DNA of 64,000 nt from Osedax fenrisi (taxonomy: Eukaryota; Annelida; Polychaeta; Sabellida; Siboglinidae): positions 86,218,411 to 86,282,410 of the forward strand of contig OZ025243.1 in NCBI GenBank assembly GCA_964019155.1, read 5' to 3'. Of this stretch, positions 57,479 through 64,000 are shown one piece after another; positions within the stretch are counted from its first letter, which is position 1; each line of letters opens with the position of its first letter. The notes below the pieces were generated by a model. That model saw nothing but the letters and a program-made list of their open reading frames with translations. It had not been told where the DNA came from and did not search any database. The position numbers were made by a program, and so were the translations under genes.

Positions 57479-57889
57479 GTTTATTTTGACTAATACTAAC
57501 AATTTATTTGTATATTCTAATATATTTAAATTTAAAGATTTAATAACTTATAAAAATATACTATTCATGCACAATGTACATTTAAAGAAATGTTATATAA
57601 CAATTTATAAAAATTTATACAAAAATACTTTTCAATCCGTCATCATAAATCATATTATCATTTAAAGGCACTAAATCATGGAATAATGTATGTCTAAAGA
57701 AGTAATTATTTACAAAAATGTATATAAAAACTTTAAAAAATATTAAAAAAAACATCTTTTATCAAAATATGAAATCCAGTAAACATTTCTCTAATTTTTC
57801 TATTTTTTTCAGGATAAGGTTTCAAATATTATTTCTAAAATTAAGCTAATAACAAATAATGTGGCTTTTATTCCTATATGTTATGATAT

Positions 57890-59480
57890 TTTACTTGGGA
57901 GTACTTACCTAGTGTATATATTGACTCTTTTTCTTCTACTACTTCTGAAGTGTTAGATATTATGTTGGCTTCTAAATCGTCTTCTCCTATCGATCCATTG
58001 CCTCTATCTCTTTTTCATAAGCTTTCTTTTATACTAACTCCATTTATTTTTAATATTATTAGTATTTCTCTCTATTCTGGTATTGTACCTTCATCTTTAA
58101 AACATGCTATAATAAAACCAATAAAAAAAATAGATCTATCTGCGGAATTTGATACTATTGATCATTCTATTTTAATTAAACGTCTTGAAGATATTGGTAT
58201 TGTAGGTATTCCTCTAGCTTGGGTTAAATCGTACTTATCTGAAAGGACATTTTCTATAAAAATTGATAACCATTATTCATCTACTTGTAAAATGAATTAT
58301 GGAGTGCCTCAATGTTCTGTTATCCATTACTATTTTCTATTTTCTAAATTGTTTTTTTACAAAATAGCTTAAGGGGATTTTTAAAGTGTGTTTATATTTA
58401 AAGTGATGATAATTTATTTATTTTTATATTTTTTTTATTACATAATAATACTTATTATAGTATCTGTAAAAAAATTAGACATGAATTCAATCTAGAAATT
58501 GCATAAAAATGTGTTTTTTCACGACAAGATAATGCTATTATATGCTATTCACTATTACATTTTTATGATGACAAACTTCAAACTCTGTTTTATCAGAATA
58601 GTTATGTATCGCTAGGTATGTGCATTCAAACATATAGAACATAAAAACTATTATAATTATAATATTACTTTTTTTTGCAATATATAGAATTTAATTATGT
58701 GAATAGTAAAATAGAGAGATAATTAATAGAATGTATAGAATTCATTGTATAAATGATAATTTCTATAGAAATACCATCATTTTAGTAGTAATAATTTTTA
58801 ATTTAGATATATATAATATAATAAATTATAATATTAAAAATAATTTTCTATTTTCCTATGCATGTATATGTTATGAATAAATTACAAAAAAAATTAGGTC
58901 AATTGAATGAACAGAATATCAGTTCTATTTTTTTTAGTGGACCTATATTTTTCCTATCTATTTGTACACGAAATTGGCAAATTGCGTGTTATGTGTGGTA
59001 TCCCCATAATGTTGAATATGAATAAAACTCATCTTCTAAATATATCTAGAACATCATCAGTTTTTCCTTCTATCATCATTGATTCTATCACAATTGTTCC
59101 GTGCAATAATGTTAAAAACCTTGGTTTTATTTTTGATGATAACATAAATTTCTCCAATCAGATAGCTAATGTGTGTAAATCAACTAATTATCAATTATTT
59201 AAAATATGATTAATAATGAAATTCTTACATTTTAGAATTTCTAAAATGTTAATAGAATCATTAATTATGACACGTATAAATTATTGTTGTTCTCTATATT
59301 ATGGCCTTACTGCTACTTCTACTAACTCCTTGGAGAGAATCATTAGATCATCGATAAGAGTTTTACATCGTGTAAAATGATATGACCATGAATCAGTCAA
59401 TTATCACTTAGTTAATTCTAAATGGTTAAATATTTATCAGCAATCTAATAATGAGTATAAGAGCATGAATAAGTCACTTG
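57890..59480 (+). pseudogene. LINE reverse transcriptase, deleted and interrupted, plus strand
   Basis: 57950-58372 reads SSSPIDPLPLSLFHKLSF, SGIVPSSLKHAIIKPI, then directly DLSAEFDTIDHSILIKRLED, so RT motifs 1-2 are deleted between IKPI and the palm. The palm Asp is present. YGVPQCSVI follows (QG to QC), then PLLFSIF in a shifted frame. After an unrelated stretch (about 58373-59005) the LINE resumes with MLNMNKTHLLNISRTSS and NVKNLGFIFDDNINFSNQIA (59011-59180), then LIMTRINYCCS near 59265 and NSKWLNIY near 59425. YADD is missing. Confidence 0.8.
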
Positions 59481-59519
59481 TTTAAAGTAAAGTTAGCTAG
59501 TTAGCCTTATAATGTGGTA

Positions 59520-60480
59520 CAGATAGTAGTTAGCGGTACTTATAATATGTACTATTTACGATGTTATGTTGAAATGCGTGTCGAAATTAATACCTAGTTA
59601 CTGATTGGGAAGTGGGAAGGGAGAGTAAAAAAGGATGTGTTATATTTAAACGAGAACTGGGACGAGATAAAATAATAGTATCAGTTTTATAAATATTTAG
59701 TGGAAGTGAGTTATTAGCAAACCATTTAGTTAATTCATTTGTAAACTGGATGGATTCAGGATCGCTGGAAGGCGGGAAGGACGTGTATATTTTGAGATCA
59801 TCAGCGTAAAGATAATAATATATGTGAGGACATTTGATAAATAATGATTTAATGGGTAATATATAAATTATGAATAGAATGAGACCAATGACAGAGCATT
59901 GTGGAACACTACAGGAGTGAACAAAAGGTACAGATAATGAATAATTAATGTTTACAGGCGAAGATATTTTAGATACACATAAATTGAACCAGTTAAGAAC
60001 TTGACAGTTAATACAAATCTAATGTAGACGAAACGAAAGAATATGAAGATTAAGAGAGCACACGATAAATCTAACAGAAAAAGATATCACGGACTTATGG
60101 CATCGAGGGATACAAGAATATCACTAATCGTAATATGTAGGGCTGTTTCAGTACTACGGTGAGGGAGATAAGCGCTTTGAAATCAACCAACAATATTATT
60201 GTAAGTAATATACTGTATTAGCTGTGAAGAGACAACTCGTTCCAAAGTCTTTGACATAGATGAGAGTAGGGATATTGGTATGTAGTTAGCTAAGTTGTTG
60301 TGATTTAAAGTCTGTTACTTGAGTAATTGTATTATGTACGAGTGTTTCATCGATTGTGGCATACAACAGCAGTGATAAGAGACAACTTGATTATATCTGT
60401 AATAATATTAATGATATAAGGAGATATCGAGTGAAATAGGTATAGGGGAACATGATATAATGGAGAGTGAGCTTTTAGAT
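59520..60480 (-). pseudogene. LINE reverse transcriptase fragment with intact YADD, minus strand
   Basis: The minus strand reads LNWFNLCVSKISSPVNIN (about 59990-59940), then SCSVPQCSVIGLILFIIYIL (59920-59860), then YYYLYADDLKIYTSF (about 59815-59775; catalytic YADD intact), then FTNELTKWFANNSLPLNI (59745-59690). Upstream, motif 1-2 text is decayed but recognisable near 60130-60300. The protein end and 3' UTR lie toward 59520. No long frame remains. Confidence 0.75.
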
Positions 60481-60517
60481 AATTCAGTAACGAGAGTACT
60501 ACTGTTTAAGATGAAGA

Positions 60518-60519
<2 letters not shown>

Positions 60520-60543
<24 letters not shown>
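60520..60543. repeat. (TA)n microsatellite
   Basis: About 12 TA units between two minus-strand LINE copies. Confidence 0.85.
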
Positions 60544-60549
<6 letters not shown>

Positions 60550-60884
60550 CGTATAGGTGTATAATAATACTCTTATTTGATACTAATATTATATGTATAA
60601 TAATAACACACATATAAGGTTATGTATATAGATTTAAATAACGCGAACCATATAATAGCGATATATTCAGATGGACAATATACCACAAATATAAATAAAA
60701 ACATTAAAGTTTAAATTAGGTTTAAAATAAATTAAAAACTTATTCGAAAAGTACATCGCAATACATATATGTGCACATGTATACATGTATACACGTTATA
60801 TATAAATTATAATAACCTTGTAACCTTGTAACCAATTTGATTAGACACTGCGATCAACACCAGTAATGAGTTTTCGGCGGTGTA

Positions 60885-62500
60885 TCGTATATTAATTATT
60901 ATAAGCTATATTAAATATATGTGTTTTCAATTTGACTTTAAAGGTGTTGTCAGAAACAATAGATCTAATTGAGTGAGGTAGGGAGTTCCATAATTTAGGT
61001 GATATTATAGAAAAAGAAGATTCCTGTTTTTTATTAAGTGATAAAGTTATTGGTATATTTAGTTTGTATTTATGTATTGTTCGTTGTGGTCGGGATGACT
61101 TGTAGTTCGTAAGTAGTTCCATAAGATAGTCATGTTTATTATTATGGGTGGCATGGTGGGTCAGTAGGAGTAATTTGTATTGTATGCGGTAAGGGATGGG
61201 TAGCCAGTGAATGGATTTCATATAAGGTGTGATAGGTTGTCTTGAGTATTTTTTATCCTGAAAATGGTTCTGATGCCTCTATATTGTAATTTAGTAAGCA
61301 TTTTGATAGTATGTGCTGGGAGTGAATTTAAAGTAGAGTTACAGTAGTCAAATCGGGGCAGTATTAATGAAGTAACTAGTAGTTTGGCAAGTTGAGTAGT
61401 TATAGAAGGTCTAATAAGTCGGATCGTATGTAAGGTGTTATTAATAGACTTCGATATAGATAAGACAGCTTTTGGTCAAGTGTGAGGCCGAGGTTTTTAG
61501 CTTGGTTAGAGTATTCTATAATGTGATTATTAATAATAATAGGTGGTATGGAATGATGTCCTGGGGATGTATTTATTAATAAAGCTTTTGTTTTAAAGCT
61601 ATTCAATAGTAGGGAGTTATTTGAAATCCATTTACTAATGTCATTAATGAATTTATTTATAGTATTTATGTTATTGATTGGGTCAGGTAAATTACAGTAT
61701 AGCTGTAAGTCATCCGCATATGAGTGAAAGTGTATATCGGGGTATTCATCGAATCAGTAAAGTAAAGGGGAAATATATATATTAAAGAGAATTGGACCTA
61801 AAACAGAACCTTGGGGTACACTATGAGTTGTGTGGCGGGGTTATGTTATGGCGTTATCTATACATATAGAAAAGGATCTGTTAATTAGGTAGGATGTAAA
61901 CCAACTAAGGACAGAATCTTTAATACCAATGTTCTCTAATCTTCGAATAAGAATATTATGGTCTAACGTATCGAAAGCCGACGACAAGTCAAGTAGAATC
62001 AGTATGGTGGGAGTATTTTTTGGAAATAGTAGTATATTATTTAAAGTATGGAGTAGTGTAGTTTCAGTGTTCCTGTCCGTTGTATAAGCACTTTGTAATT
62101 TATGCAGTATGTTATTATTATTGATGTATGTTCTAAGTTGTTTAGCAATTATTCTTTCAATTGTCTTAGATATGAAAGAAAGGTTGGATATGGAACGATT
62201 ATTAGAAAGAGTTGACCTATCAATAGACTGGTTTTTAGGGATGGGAATTACATGGGCATATTTCATGTGGGATGGTAAGATACCTGCAGTTAGTGAGCGA
62301 TCGATAATGTGTGTGTAGAATGGAGAAAGAAGGGATGAAAGAGAATGTAATAAACATAATGGAATTGGGTCTAGTTTACATGTAGATTTAACTGTTAATA
62401 AAAGATTATTGATATTGATAATGGTTGGTAATGAAAAAGTGGAAAATGAGTATATTGGGCTTGATATTGGTGGGATGCAGATAATAGGTTACTATTGATT
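60885..62500 (-). pseudogene. LINE reverse transcriptase, relatively recent copy, minus strand
   Basis: From 62266 down: HVIPIPKNQSIDRSTLSNNR (motif 1), ISKTIERIIAKQL, LQSAYTTDRNTETTLLH, LLDLSSAFDTLDH (palm Asp), SWFTSYLINRSFSI (61841-62266); then VPQGSVLGPILFNIYIS (about 61825-61775) and HSYADDLQLYCNLPD (about 61725-61685); then FKTKALLINTSPGHHSI and NQAKNLGLTLDQKLS (61400-61606); and HWLPIPYRIQYKLLLLTHHA to FSIISPKLWNSLPHSI (60892-61221). Only a few stops and shifts separate these frames, so it is younger than most neighbours. The endonuclease is absent; about 62266-62500 holds the connector. Confidence 0.85.
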
Positions 62501-62560
62501 CATTAGATTAACTCGTTGCACCTATACCACTTCCAATCATGAAAAATCAGTTTATCAGCT

Positions 62561-62588
62561 ATATATATATATATGTATATATATATAC
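62561..62588. repeat. (TA)n microsatellite
   Basis: Two short TA runs separated by TG. Confidence 0.8.
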
Positions 62589-62730
62589 TTTCAGTTACTG
62601 TTAAAACACTTGTATACGGATACGATAAGTGTTGTATACAGATGTTTATACACAAATACACCTGTATATAGGTACATACTTGTATACATATGTTATGCTT
62701 TTTATACGGATACAATAAGGTAAACGTATA

Positions 62731-62737
62731 TGTGTGT

Positions 62738-62792
<55 letters not shown>

Positions 62793-62804
62793 TGTGTGTG
62801 TGTG
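62731..62804. repeat. (TG)n microsatellite
   Basis: TG units with a few TA and GG interruptions, about 74 bp. Confidence 0.95.
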
Positions 62805-62819
62805 CACTCAAACAGAATG

Positions 62820-63270
62820 ATGTAATGGGCACGTGACAATTATATTACAATGATACAGTAATTACTAATTATGTATAAACTGTTCCTTACAGCTATAACA
62901 TGAATCATATGCGTTTATTATACATAATTAATAGTAGTACCCGTGAGACATCATAACAATGAAAACAACGCTACAATATCTTACTAGATATATACCTACA
63001 ACATATTAATTACGATATTAATAGTAATAATACATAGTTATTAATAATAATTATTATATAAAAATAAACTAATATAGTAATAAATTATATATTAATAAGT
63101 ATTGCAATAAATTAATGTAAACATTTATAATTATTATATAACCCGTTAAGAAATCATATATTGATCATCATAGAATCAATAATAACCATACAATATCGAG
63201 CCATGATAGTATTTAGTATGCAGGATTGTGTATATTATCCTTATATATTATTATTATTGATTGTTATTGT
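62820..63270. other. No gene seen
   Basis: AT-rich sequence without frames or family signatures. Confidence 0.4.
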
Positions 63271-63480
63271 TATTTTATTTGGTGGAGTCATTTCATCCCA
63301 TCAAGGAACTTTAATGATTTTTCACTTATAACCTTATGGTTATAATGTCCCTTCGAAGCAGCTCTCGTGTTAAGGCATCCATGGTTTTAACGAGTGACGA
63401 TCATTTATTTATATACAATTATATAAGATCATTTATAAATAATATTTAAGACTCATTTTTTTTAAATTAATCAATGGTTC
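63271..63480 (-). repeat. SINE body copy, minus strand
   Basis: Shares CATTTCATCCCATCAAGGAA, ACTTATAACC, AATGTCCCTTCGAAGC, GGCATCCATGGTTTTAACGA, GATCATTTATTTATA and ATAAGATCATTTATAAATAA with the copy at 39684-39953. Where the tRNA head should lie, the 39-bp minisatellite begins instead. Confidence 0.75.
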
Positions 63481-63489
63481 GGACGTGGC

Positions 63490-63730
63490 TCACCTTACTT
63501 AGTCTGTTCCTATTATTGAATTATCCAGTTACCTTAATTAGTCTGTTCCTATTATTGAATTCTCCAGTAACCTTAATTAATATGTTCCTATTATTGAATT
63601 ATCCAGTAACCTTAATTACTCTGTTCCTATTATTGAATTCTCCAGTAACCTTAATTAGTCTGTTACTATTATTGAATTCCCTAGTAACCTTAATTAGTCT
63701 ATTACTATTATTGAATTCTCCAGTAACCAC
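63490..63730 (+). repeat. 39-bp minisatellite, about six units, open in one frame
   Basis: Unit core TGTTCCTATTATTGAATTCT then CCAGTAACCTTAATTAGTC. The period of 39 bases is a multiple of three, so the plus strand reads as a 13-residue repeat (TLISLFLLLNSPV and variants) across 63474-63740. A further degenerate unit lies near 63845-63880. I see no reason to call it a gene. Confidence 0.9.
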
Positions 63731-64000
63731 AATTCCTTAATACTATTACACTCGAATCGTCCTCTCCCTGCCTGGTAACACACGGTATGGCCGAGGATTA
63801 GCCAAATTGGTCATTGAACCCATTATCATTAACTTATACTTAATTAATATAGTGTTCCTCTTTTCAATTCTCCAGTCAGCTGGCATACTCACGAGGACGA
63901 TAACCATATATGGATGCAAAAGTACGTACAATACAAACTTTATATCCGTATATGGATATATATATATATCATGTTACACCTTATATCCTATCCTATACTA

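Noticed and set aside
57477..57665. Small protein of 62 residues
   Set aside because: AT-rich, Ile/Asn/Tyr-biased frame next to a TA tract, with no domain or homologous copy in the window.
61841..62266. Host gene encoding a reverse transcriptase-like protein
   Set aside because: All RT motifs, the decay pattern and neighbouring fragments fit a LINE copy; no telomerase-specific features are present.
62731..62804. Thr/His-repeat protein on the minus strand
   Set aside because: Translation of a TG microsatellite.

Overview
This window looks like intergenic or intronic DNA from an AT-rich animal genome, probably an invertebrate. The evidence is very high A+T, dozens of (TA)n tracts, several clades of LINE (non-LTR) retrotransposon, tRNA-headed SINEs, cut-and-paste DNA transposons with matching terminal inverted repeats (TIRs) and target-site duplications (TSDs), and one isolated CpG-rich island. 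I found no host protein-coding gene that I can name, no functional rRNA or tRNA, no CRISPR array and no prokaryotic feature. The species cannot be fixed from the sequence.

Layout. 0-10 kb: LINE 3' remnants, a TA-flanked DNA element (3749-4346), a LINE-A 3' UTR copy, a decayed R2-type LINE with a restriction-like endonuclease (7896-9365) and a DNA element with GTGTCCGTATTA motifs (9366-9965). 10-20 kb: LINE-B on both strands, another LINE 3' end, a short MITE, and a hAT-like element nested inside another hAT-like element (17795-19160). 20-26 kb: a roughly 450-bp TAA microsatellite, then the best-preserved element, LINE-A, with a PHD-finger ORF1 and an endonuclease/reverse transcriptase ORF2. 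26-32 kb: LINE pieces in both orientations, ending in an RTE-like reverse transcriptase with a long intact frame (30395-32284). 32-42 kb: a palindromic MITE built from 23-25 bp phased repeats (35917-36390), a SINE family, the CpG-rich promoter-like island (38060-38720) and a broken RTE-like copy. 42-48 kb: a 3-kb hAT element enclosing a LINE fragment, an 11-bp minisatellite, and a LINE split by a 713-bp transposon. 48-54 kb: a nearly G-free CT/CA tract, TA tracts, a LINE fragment and the second GTGTCCGTATTA element. 54-64 kb: four LINE copies, a TG repeat, a SINE and a 39-bp minisatellite.

How the parts relate. Almost all coding potential belongs to retrotransposons. LINEs supply the reverse transcription machinery; SINEs and the short DNA elements are non-autonomous passengers. 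Nesting gives relative ages: several DNA elements lie cleanly inside dead LINEs, so they are younger than those LINEs. The items most worth following up are the promoter-like island, the phased-repeat MITE, the TGA-CTA junction between LINE-A ORF1 and ORF2, the tiny palindromic insertion with a perfect 8-bp duplication, and the R2-type remnant. All functional statements are read from sequence and family knowledge; no database search was possible.
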